A DNA stretch of 64,000 nucleotides from Desulfocarbo indianensis (lineage in GTDB: Bacteria; Desulfobacterota; Desulfarculia; Desulfarculales; Desulfarculaceae), in assembly GCA_001184205.1 (NCBI GenBank), contig LBMP01000001.1, forward strand, positions 539,365-603,364, read 5' to 3'. Positions within the stretch are counted from its first letter, which is position 1. Each line of letters starts with the position of its first letter. This document shows, in pieces, positions 46,637-53,846 of this stretch. Both the position numbers and the translations under genes were made by a program. A model generated the notes under the pieces. It ran no database searches. It was given only the letters and a program-made list of their open reading frames with translations, and was not told where the DNA came from.

Positions 46637-47931
46637 ACCTGGTACTGATCGGCCTCAACCACAAAACCGCGCCGGTGGAGGTGCGGGAGTGTCTGGCGCC
46701 CAAGCCCGAGGCCCTGGAAGAGAGCCTCCTGGAGCTGACCGAGCTCCCCGGCGTGCGCGAGGCGGTGATGGTGGCCACCTGCAACCGGGTGGAGGTGCTG
46801 GCCGTGGCCGATCATGACCAGGCGGCCCAGGCCATCGCCGCCTGGCTGGCCGGCAACAAGCCCCTGGAGCCGGAGGCGGTGAGGCGCGCCCTTTATTCCC
46901 ACCGGGGCGAGGAGGCGGTGAGGCACCTTTTCCGGGTGGCCGCCAGCCTGGATTCCCTGGTGGTGGGCGAGCCCCAGATCTTGGGCCAGATCAAGGAAGC
47001 CTACCGCGCCGCCGCCGAGGCCGGGGCCAGCCGCACGGTTTTGAACCGGCTCATGCACAAGACCTTTCAGGTGGCCAAGCGAGTGCGCAGCGAGACCAAC
47101 ATCGGCGGCGCGGCGGTGAGCGTCTCCTATGCGGCCGTGGAGCTGGCCAAGAAGATTTTCGACGACCTGCACGGCCTGAGCGCGCTTTTAGTGGGCGCCG
47201 GCGAGATGGCCGAGCTGGCCGCCGAGCACCTTTTGGCCAACGGGGTGGAAAGGGTCTTGGTGGCCAACCGCACCCTGGAGCGCGCCGTGGAGCTGGCCGG
47301 CCGCCTGGCCAGGGGCGAGGGCGTTGGCCTGGCCTTCGGCCTGGGCGATCTGCCCGAGGTCTTGGGCCGGGTGGACATCGTCATCACCAGCACCGGCGCG
47401 GAGCACATGGTGATCACCCAGGACATGGCCAAGAAGGCCGTCCGCAGCCGGCGGGGCAAGCCGGTGTTTTTCATAGACATCGCGGTGCCCCGCGACATCG
47501 AGCCCCGCGTGGGCGAGCTGGACGGCTGTTTTGTCTACGATATCGACGACCTGACCCAGGTGGTCGAGGCCAACCGGGAGAGCCGGCGGGGCGAGGCGGC
47601 CCGGGCCGAGCGCATCGTGGCCGAGGAGGTGGTCAAGTTCAACCGCTGGCTGGGCTCCCTGGACGTGGTGCCCACCATCGCCGACCTCACCAAAAAGGCC
47701 GAGGACATCCGCGCCGCCGAGCTGGCCCGCACCCTGCACGACTTGAACGGCCTGAACCCGGAGCAAAAAGAAGCCCTGGATAACCTCACCAGGGCCATGA
47801 TAAAAAAAATCCTGCACGACCCCATCATGTTTCTCAAGGACCAGCATTTCCACGCCTCGGACCGGGCCCGGCGCGAACAACTGGCCCTGGTGCGCCGCCT
47901 GTTCCACCTGGGCGAAAACGGCGAGGATTAG
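46633..47931 (+). CDS. hemA: Glutamyl-tRNA reductase
   Basis: First step of C5-pathway tetrapyrrole synthesis: reduces Glu-tRNA to glutamate-1-semialdehyde. 432 residues: LIGLNHKTAPVEVRE, MVATCNRVEV with the catalytic Cys, SLDSLVVGEPQILGQIKEAY, NADPH fold SALLVGAGEMAELAAEHLL, and a C-terminal dimerisation helix. GTG start at 46633 overlaps the preceding stop. The hemB/hemC genes that often follow are absent here; kdsD comes next after about 130 bases with no gene. Confidence 0.97.
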   Translation: MNLVLIGLNHKTAPVEVRECLAPKPEALEESLLELTELPGVREAVMVATCNRVEVLAVADHDQAAQAIAAWLAGNKPLEPEAVRRALYSHRGEEAVRHLFRVAASLDSLVVGEPQILGQIKEAYRAAAEAGASRTVLNRLMHKTFQVAKRVRSETNIGGAAVSVSYAAVELAKKIFDDLHGLSALLVGAGEMAELAAEHLLANGVERVLVANRTLERAVELAGRLARGEGVGLAFGLGDLPEVLGRVDIVITSTGAEHMVITQDMAKKAVRSRRGKPVFFIDIAVPRDIEPRVGELDGCFVYDIDDLTQVVEANRESRRGEAARAERIVAEEVVKFNRWLGSLDVVPTIADLTKKAEDIRAAELARTLHDLNGLNPEQKEALDNLTRAMIKKILHDPIMFLKDQHFHASDRARREQLALVRRLFHLGENGED

Positions 47932-48062
47932 CCGGCGGGGGGCAGGGCGTGGGCGAAGGCCGAGCCGGAGCCCGGCGGGGACGTTGCGCGATAAGGGGTT
48001 ACGTGCTAACCATTTAGCCGTAAGGGAAGCCTGAGGCCCTGTATTTGCGAGGGAGGCGTCAG

Positions 48063-49058
48063 TTGTCATCCGTGTTGAAAACAGCCCGCGAAGTGCTTTC
48101 CCTGGAGGCGGAAGGCATCCTGCGCCTGCGCTCGCGCCTGGGCGCGGGCTTCGAACGGGCGGTGGAATTGATCCTGGCCTCGCCGGGCAAGGTCATCACC
48201 ACCGGCATCGGCAAGAGCGGCATCGTGGCCCGCAAGGTAATGGCCACCTTCAACTCCACCGGCACCACCTCCATCTACCTGCACCCGGTGGAGGCCATGC
48301 ACGGCGATCTGGGCATCGTGAGTCGGGGCGACGTGGTGCTGGCCATCTCCCACAGCGGCGAGACCGGCGAGCTGGTGGCCCTGATCCCGGTGCTGAAGGA
48401 GCACGGGGCCAGCGTGGTCTCCTTCACCGGCGGCCTGGATTCCTCCCTGGCCCAGGCCTCGGACGTGGTGGTGGATTGCGGCGTGGAGCGGGAGGCCTGC
48501 CCCCTGGGCCTGGCCCCCACCACCAGCACCACCGCCGCCCTGGCCATGGGCGACGCCCTGGCCGTGGTGCTCATTGAAAAGCGCCAGTTCAACGCCGAGG
48601 ATTTCCGCCGCCACCACCCCGGCGGCAAGCTGGGCGAGCATCTTTCCCTGAAGGTCAGCGAGGTGATGATAAAGGGAAGCAAGCTGCCCAACGTGCGCCC
48701 CTCCCTGAACGCGGCCAAGGCCCTGGAGGTCATCCAAAAGGGCGACTTGGGCACGGTCTTGATCACCAGCCGGGGGGTGCTGCAAGGCATCTTCACCGAC
48801 GGCGACCTCAGGCGCACGGTTTTGAAGGGCCTGGACCTGAGCGCCACCGCGGTGGGCGAGATAATGACCAGGGACCCGCTCTCGGTGGGTCCCCAGGCCA
48901 CCGCGGCCGAGGCCCTGCACCTGATGGAGGAAAAACTCATCACCGCGCTGCCCGTGGTGGACGAGCGGGGCAAGGTGCTGGGCATCGTGCATCTGCACGA
49001 TCTCCTGGGCCGGGGCCGGGTCAGCTTCCGGGCCCTCACCAACAAGAACACCTGTTAG
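48063..49058 (+). CDS. kdsD: Arabinose-5-phosphate isomerase (KdsD/KpsF)
   Basis: Converts ribulose-5-phosphate to arabinose-5-phosphate, the precursor of Kdo, which WaaA (8.1 kb) uses. 331 residues: SIS domain (TTGIGKSGIVARKVMATFNSTGTTSIYLHPVEAMHGDLGIV, SHSGETGEL, PLGLAPTTSTTAALAMGDALA) followed by two CBS domains (VSEVMIKGSKLPNV; VGEIMTRDPLSVGP). TTG at 48063 is chosen for the GGGAGG six bases upstream; TTG at 48045 is possible. Confidence 0.95.
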   Translation: MSSVLKTAREVLSLEAEGILRLRSRLGAGFERAVELILASPGKVITTGIGKSGIVARKVMATFNSTGTTSIYLHPVEAMHGDLGIVSRGDVVLAISHSGETGELVALIPVLKEHGASVVSFTGGLDSSLAQASDVVVDCGVEREACPLGLAPTTSTTAALAMGDALAVVLIEKRQFNAEDFRRHHPGGKLGEHLSLKVSEVMIKGSKLPNVRPSLNAAKALEVIQKGDLGTVLITSRGVLQGIFTDGDLRRTVLKGLDLSATAVGEIMTRDPLSVGPQATAAEALHLMEEKLITALPVVDERGKVLGIVHLHDLLGRGRVSFRALTNKNTC

Positions 49059-49071
49059 GAGCGGATCAGGC

Positions 49072-49998
49072 GTGCAGCCGGCGCCCCAAGGCCTATTGAT
49101 CGAATTGCCCACCCCCCTTTTGGATGAAGGCGGGCTGGACGCCCGCGGCCTGGCCAGGCTGGTCCGCCGCGCCGCGCCGGCGGCCCACGCCATGGCCGTG
49201 GCCGGCCCCCTGGCGGGCCAGGGCCAGCGCCTGGGCGAGGACATCTGGCGCGGGGCCGTGGAAACGGCGCTCAGCGCCGCCCCCAAGAGGCTGCCGCTTT
49301 TGGTGGGGCTCGCCGCCGCCGAAAGCCGGACCGTGCTGGCGCGGGCGCGCTGGCTGGCAAGCCAAAGCCAGGGCCGGGAAATCTGGGGCCTGGATCTGGC
49401 CCTGTATCATCATTCCAACCGGGGGCTGCCCGCTTGGCTGGATGAACTGGCCTCGGCCCTGGGCCGGCCCGTGATCCTGGCCAACCTGCCCGACCAGGTG
49501 CGGGGCCGCCGGGGCCCGGCGCGCCATTTGAACCTCATGCCCAAGGTGGCGGCCAAATGCGGGGAAAGCCTGGCCGGTGTGATCCACGCCGGCTCCCTGA
49601 AGCTGGGCCGCGATTTCAGCCGCGCCCTGGCCGCCCGCCCCCTGGCCAGGCTCTACGAGGGCGACGAGCTCAGCTTTCTGAGCCGGCCGGCCAGCGCGGG
49701 CCTCTTGAGCCCCGGCGCGGCCATCATGCCGGAGGCCTGGCGGCTTCTGACCGACAGCGCCCTGGGCCTGGCCCAGGAGGGGCTCACCGGCCCCAAGGAG
49801 CGCCGGGCGCTGATCCAGGCCGGGGTCCTGGCCCGGGAGCTGGGCGGGCTCATGGCCTCCCGGCCGGCGGCCATGGCCTGTCTCCTGGCCCATGCCCTGG
49901 GCCTCGGCCAAAGCCCCCGCGCGCCCGGCCCCCGGCTGGAAGAGGCGGTGCGCCGGGCGGCCCTGGCCTGGCTGGAAAAATCCGGGTTGTCCCAATAA
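49072..49998 (+). CDS. DapA-like (class I aldolase fold) protein lacking the catalytic lysine
   Basis: 308 residues that follow the dihydrodipicolinate synthase/N-acetylneuraminate lyase order: ELPTPLLDEGGLDARGLARLVRRA, then LPLLVGLAAAESRTVLARARWLA, RPVILANLPDQV where family members have the YYN-P segment, and LAGVIHAGSLKLGRDFSRAL where they have GIKE(A/S)SGD. The Schiff-base lysine position appears to be His and the Tyr is also gone, so aldolase activity is doubtful. GTG start 13 bases after kdsD, so they are probably co-transcribed. Function unknown. Confidence 0.65.
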   Translation: MQPAPQGLLIELPTPLLDEGGLDARGLARLVRRAAPAAHAMAVAGPLAGQGQRLGEDIWRGAVETALSAAPKRLPLLVGLAAAESRTVLARARWLASQSQGREIWGLDLALYHHSNRGLPAWLDELASALGRPVILANLPDQVRGRRGPARHLNLMPKVAAKCGESLAGVIHAGSLKLGRDFSRALAARPLARLYEGDELSFLSRPASAGLLSPGAAIMPEAWRLLTDSALGLAQEGLTGPKERRALIQAGVLARELGGLMASRPAAMACLLAHALGLGQSPRAPGPRLEEAVRRAALAWLEKSGLSQ

Positions 49999-50102
49999 TG
50001 GGTAGTGTTGTCCAATAAAGAGCTGCGTGGTAGGCTTTAGCCCCTGGCGGCGAAGCCGGCTTGGGCCCGCGCGAGGCATCTTCATCCACAAACGGAGTTG
50101 GC

Positions 50103-51458
50103 GTGAGCGAGACCCCCTCACCTGCGTCCCCGGGAGAACGCGTCTGGAATTTTTTCGCCTCGGTGAAGCTTTCCTTCGCCCTGCTCCTGATATTGGCCGC
50201 CACCTCGGTGGCCGGCACCCTCCTCCCCCAAAAGGAGCCGGCCCAGCTCTATCTGGAGCAGTTCGGCCCCACCTGGGGCGGCCTCATCCTGGGCCTGGGC
50301 CTGGACGACATGTACCACGCCCTGTGGTTCCTGCTCATCATGAGCCTTCTGGCCGCCAACCTGGTGATCTGTTCCCTGAACCGGCTGCCGGGGGCGCTCA
50401 AGATAATCCGCAAGGACCCGGCCGTGGACCTGGACAAAAAGCGCTCCCCGGCCCACGGCTTCACCCTGGCCGGCACCCCCGCCGCCTCGGCCGAGACGGC
50501 CCGCCGCGCCCTGGCCAAGGCGCTGGGCAAGGTCTGGGAAAAGCCTTTTCAAGCCGGCGGCGGCCAGGGCCTGGTTCTGCTCTCCCAAAAAGGCGCCTGG
50601 AGCCGCCTGGGCGTCTACGTGGTGCACTTCAGCGTGCTCGTCATTTTCGCGGGGGCCATGGTGGGCAATCTGTTCGGCTTCAGCGGCATGGTGACCATCA
50701 ACCAGGGCCAGACCGTGGACCACATCATGCAGGAGCGGGGCCAGGAAAAGCTCCTGGGCTTTGAGCTGCGCCTGGACAAGTTCACCATCAGCCGCTATCC
50801 CAACGGCATGATCAGCGAGTTCCGCTCGGACGTGACCTTTCTGCAAAACGGCCGGGAAGCCCAGAAAAACTCCCTGGTGGTCAACGACCCCGCCGTGTTC
50901 GAGGGCATCGACTTCTACCAGTCGTCCTATGGCCAGCGGCCGGGCCTGGTGACCGTGCGGGTCAGCCGCGACGGCCAGACCTTCGACGCCAAGCTGGAGC
51001 CGGGCCGCTGGAACCCCCTGCCCGGCGGCGGGCAGGCCGGGGTGGTGGAGGTTCACCAAAACGTGAACATGGGCCAGATGTACAGCGGCCCCCTGGCCCG
51101 CCTGGCCTATCAGCCCGAAGGCGGCGAGCCCCTGGCCATAACCGCCTTCAAGGCGGGCAACCGGATGCCCCAGAGGGGGCCGGTCAAGATAGAGCTGGTG
51201 GACCTGGAAATCGTGCCCTACAGCGGTTTGCAGGTCAAATACGATCCCGGCGTGTGGTTGATCTGGGTGGGCTGTTCCCTGATGGTGATCGGCTTCTTCA
51301 TCGCCTTTTACCTTTCGCACCAAAAAGTCTGGGTCCGCCTGGAACCCGCCAAGGGCGGCAGGACCAGGGTGGAGATCTCCGGGGCGGCCAACAAAAACCG
51401 CCTGAAGCTGGAGAAGATTATGGAGCGCCTGGCCGGCGCCATGAGGGGAGGGGAGTAG
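50103..51458 (+). CDS. resB: ResB-like cytochrome c biogenesis protein
   Basis: 451 residues. Three N-terminal membrane helices (SVKLSFALLLILAATSVAGTLLP; LWFLLIMSLLAANLVICSLNRLPG; VYVVHFSVLVIFAGAMVGNLFG), a large periplasmic domain and a final helix (VWLIWVGCSLMVIGFFIAFYLSHQKVWV), the ResB/Ccs1 layout. With CcsA it delivers haem to apocytochrome c (system II). GTG at 50103 has GGAG upstream; the longer frame from 50061 is not supported. Confidence 0.93.
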   Translation: MSETPSPASPGERVWNFFASVKLSFALLLILAATSVAGTLLPQKEPAQLYLEQFGPTWGGLILGLGLDDMYHALWFLLIMSLLAANLVICSLNRLPGALKIIRKDPAVDLDKKRSPAHGFTLAGTPAASAETARRALAKALGKVWEKPFQAGGGQGLVLLSQKGAWSRLGVYVVHFSVLVIFAGAMVGNLFGFSGMVTINQGQTVDHIMQERGQEKLLGFELRLDKFTISRYPNGMISEFRSDVTFLQNGREAQKNSLVVNDPAVFEGIDFYQSSYGQRPGLVTVRVSRDGQTFDAKLEPGRWNPLPGGGQAGVVEVHQNVNMGQMYSGPLARLAYQPEGGEPLAITAFKAGNRMPQRGPVKIELVDLEIVPYSGLQVKYDPGVWLIWVGCSLMVIGFFIAFYLSHQKVWVRLEPAKGGRTRVEISGAANKNRLKLEKIMERLAGAMRGGE

Positions 51459-51461
51459 GCC

Positions 51462-52289
51462 TTGGAAGCTATATCCAACACCATGTTGGTGGCCGTCACC
51501 TTCGCCTATCTGGGCGTCAGCGTGCTCTATCTGTGCAACATGGTTTTCAAGCGCGGTTTTTTCGGCCGGGCCGCCACCATCTTCACCTGGCTCACCCTGG
51601 CCGCGCACACCACCGCCATCATCCTGCGCTGGGTGGCGTCCTACGAGCAGGGCATCGGCCACGCCCCGTTTTCCAACCTGTTCGAGTCGCTGGTATTCTT
51701 CGGCTGGACCATCGCGGTGATCTATCTCTTCATCGAGGGCAAGACCAGGCTCAAGCAGATCGGGGCCTTTGCCATACCCCTGGCCTTCTTCGCCATGCTT
51801 TACGCGCTCAAGCTGGATCCGGGCATCAAGCCGCTCATGCCGGCGCTCAAGTCCAACTGGCTCATCGCCCACGTCATCACCTGCTTTTTGGGCTACGCCG
51901 GGTTCGCCGTCTCCGCGGCCTTGAGCTTCATGTATCTGCTGACCAAGCAGGAGCAGACCGCCGGCTCCCGCCGGGCGCTCACCCTGGACCAGCTCATCTA
52001 CGAAACCGTGGTGGTGGGGTTCATCCTCCTGACCGCCGGCATCGTCACCGGCAGCATCTGGGCCAACAGCGCCTGGGGAACCTATTGGCAATGGGACCCC
52101 AAGGAGACATGGTCCCTGATCACCTGGCTGGTGTACGCCGCGCTTTTGCACAGCCGCTACATGCGGGGCTGGCAGGGCAGGCGCCTGGCCTGGTTTTCCC
52201 TGATAGGCTTCGGCTGCGTCCTGTTCACCTACTTCGGGGTCAACCTGCTTTTAAGCGGCCTGCATTCCTACGCCACCGGCAAGACCTAG
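51462..52289 (+). CDS. ccsA: Cytochrome c assembly protein CcsA/ResC
   Basis: 275 residues, about eight membrane helices, with the haem-handling WWD motif SIWANSAWGTYWQWDPKETWSLITWLVYAALLHSR and flanking histidines (LAAHTTAIIL; IAHVITCFLGYAG). Forms the haem-transport complex with ResB, which ends three bases upstream. TTG start at 51462. Its TAG stop is the first triplet of repeat copy 6. Confidence 0.95.
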   Translation: MEAISNTMLVAVTFAYLGVSVLYLCNMVFKRGFFGRAATIFTWLTLAAHTTAIILRWVASYEQGIGHAPFSNLFESLVFFGWTIAVIYLFIEGKTRLKQIGAFAIPLAFFAMLYALKLDPGIKPLMPALKSNWLIAHVITCFLGYAGFAVSAALSFMYLLTKQEQTAGSRRALTLDQLIYETVVVGFILLTAGIVTGSIWANSAWGTYWQWDPKETWSLITWLVYAALLHSRYMRGWQGRRLAWFSLIGFGCVLFTYFGVNLLLSGLHSYATGKT

Positions 52290-52542
52290 CCCGCATGTTT
52301 CATGAGGATTGGGTGGTCGTCAGCGGGTTTGCCGATCATGGTGAGCTGATAAAAGAACAAGGCTCGTATGCAAAGGCCGCGTTCCGTCGCCCGGACCGGC
52401 GCGGCCAGTTGGCCGCCGCCAAGGCGACCGGCCAGCCAAGGAGGCAGGTGCAGGCGTAACTTCAGCGACGACTTGGCGCGGCCGGCAACGCAGCGTGCCG
52501 GGCCCTGGCGCAGGCGGACGCCCGCCCCAAAAAGGCGGGCTA
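52287..52542. mobile_element. Interspersed 260-bp element, full-length copy 6
   Basis: 256 bp that fill the space between the stop codons of ccsA and a converging small gene; TAG at each end is the stop of each gene. CTAG flanks the element at both sides, as a 4-bp target duplication would. Left end TAGCCCGCATGTTTCATGAG; the right end is a GCCCGCC/GGCGGGC hairpin with loop CCAAAAA. Body is close to copy 5 (GATAAAAGAACAAG, GGCCGCCGCCAAGGCGACC, GCCAAG/CTTGGC stem at 52435 and 52472); the apical hairpin is weaker. Confidence 0.82.
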
Positions 52543-52671
52543 GACGGCATAGCGCCCGAGAAGCGCCTTGGCCAGGGCCAGGCGCTCCTCGGGCGGCAGT
52601 TCGAAATATAGGCCGGATTGCATGAGGCAGCGGACCATCTCGCGCAGGCCCCTGTTAAAGCTTGCCCCCAT
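52540..52671 (-). CDS. Small protein, 43 residues
   Basis: ATG at 52671 has a strong GGAGG six bases upstream. The product begins MGASFNRGLREMVRCLMQSG and continues LYFELPPEERLALAKALL, an amphipathic helical small protein with a single cysteine. No homologue recognised. The longer frame to 52812 is unlikely. The TAG stop is supplied by the repeat element. Confidence 0.5.
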   Translation of the reverse strand: MGASFNRGLREMVRCLMQSGLYFELPPEERLALAKALLGRYAV

Positions 52672-52834
52672 GGCGGACCTCCTTGTCCCGTGGGCGTTCG
52701 CTCGCTTTGCTCTACTTTTCTTATCGGCAAAAGGGCCGCCCGGCTTTAGGCGCGGCCGGCGAGGTTGACGAACGATAAAGGCTTTGCTAGCCTGGGCCCT
52801 TGAATCGTCCATCCGAAAAAAAGGCGCGAGGCAA

Positions 52835-53470
52835 ATGAAGATTCTACAGATGCTGGTGGGGCAGATGGCGGTTTTCGCCTATGTGTTGGGCTGTGAGCAA
52901 ACCGGCCAGGCCCTGGTGATAGACCCGGCCGGCAACGAGGACCGCATAAAGGCCGAGGCCGAAAAGAACGGCTTCACCATCGTCAAGATCGTCAACACCC
53001 ACGGCCACCCGGACCACACCTGCGGCAACGCCCGCCTCAAGGAGCTGACCGGCGCCCCCATCGTGGTGCACCAGGACGACGCCCAGGACATGATAAGCCC
53101 CCACGCCCAGGATTTCGCCCGCATGCTGGGCTGCGCCGGCACCCCGCCGGCGGACGAAACCGTGAGCGAGGGCGACCACATCAAGGCGGGCCAGGAAGTA
53201 GACCTCACCGTGATCCACACCCCCGGCCACACCCCGGGCTGTATTTGTCTTTACACGCCGGGCCACGTATTCACCGGCGACACCCTTTTCGTGGGCGGGG
53301 TGGGGCGCACCGATCTGCCCGGCGGCTCCTGGCAGATCATGGCCGATTCCATAGCCAAGCGCATCATGACCCTGCCCGACGAAACCGTGGTATGGCCGGG
53401 CCACCACTACGGGCCCGCGCCCAAGTCCACCGTAAAACAAGAGCGCGACAGCAATCCCTTTCTCCGCTAG
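52835..53470 (+). CDS. Glyoxalase II-like MBL-fold hydrolase
   Basis: 211 residues, full metallo-beta-lactamase fold: VNTHGHPDHTCGNARL (HxHxDH), VIHTPGHTPGCICL, FTGDTLFVGGVGRTDLPGGS and VWPGHHYGPAPKSTV, which together give all metal ligands of the hydroxyacylglutathione-hydrolase-like group. Cytosolic. ATG at 52835, weak ribosome site. Its TAG stop is the start of repeat copy 7. Confidence 0.92.
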   Translation: MKILQMLVGQMAVFAYVLGCEQTGQALVIDPAGNEDRIKAEAEKNGFTIVKIVNTHGHPDHTCGNARLKELTGAPIVVHQDDAQDMISPHAQDFARMLGCAGTPPADETVSEGDHIKAGQEVDLTVIHTPGHTPGCICLYTPGHVFTGDTLFVGGVGRTDLPGGSWQIMADSIAKRIMTLPDETVVWPGHHYGPAPKSTVKQERDSNPFLR

Positions 53471-53640
53471 ACGGCATATTTCAGGAGGGACGGTTCGCAC
53501 TCGGGCCCGGCACAGCCAGCCGCCGGCAGACAAGGCGTCTGGCAAGCGAGGGCCGCAGGCGTAGCCAAAGCTACGTCAAGGCCCGAGAGCGGCCAGCAAC
53601 GCAGGATGCCGCTGGCTGGCGCAGCCGGCCGGCGGCGGCG
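53468..53640. mobile_element. Interspersed 260-bp element, copy 7 (right end degraded)
   Basis: Left end TAGACGGCATATTTCAGGAG starts with the upstream gene's stop codon. The body is nearly identical to copy 2 over GACAAGGCGTCTGGCAAGCG and AAAGCTACGTCAAGGCCCGA. Stems: CGTAGC-CAAA-GCTACG (53560-53575), GGGCC (53550-53554)/GGCCC (53580-53584), and an outer CAGCCAGC/GCTGGCTG. The right inverted repeat is not recognisable. Confidence 0.78.
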
Positions 53641-53662
53641 TTTAAGGCCTTGAGGCGATAAA

Positions 53663-53687
53663 CCCCGGACCCAGGATCGGTCCGGGG
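53663..53687. terminator. Hairpin terminator-like structure
   Basis: CCCCGGACC (53663-53671) / GGTCCGGGG (53679-53687), 9-bp perfect stem with 7-base loop, no T run. Lies between repeat copy 7 and the phosphorylase gene; the next 160 bases hold no gene. Confidence 0.5.
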
Positions 53688-53846
53688 CCGGCGGCGTTGC
53701 CTAGCGGGCGGCCCCCCTCGCGCCTGGGCCGCGGCCAAGGATTCGCTTGCATTGCCGCGGTCAAAACGCCAAAATTGATGCGTAGCATGCCTGCCACAAC
53801 CACCGCCGGAACCATGCCCGTCAAGGCGGCCAGGGAGGAGTTTTAA

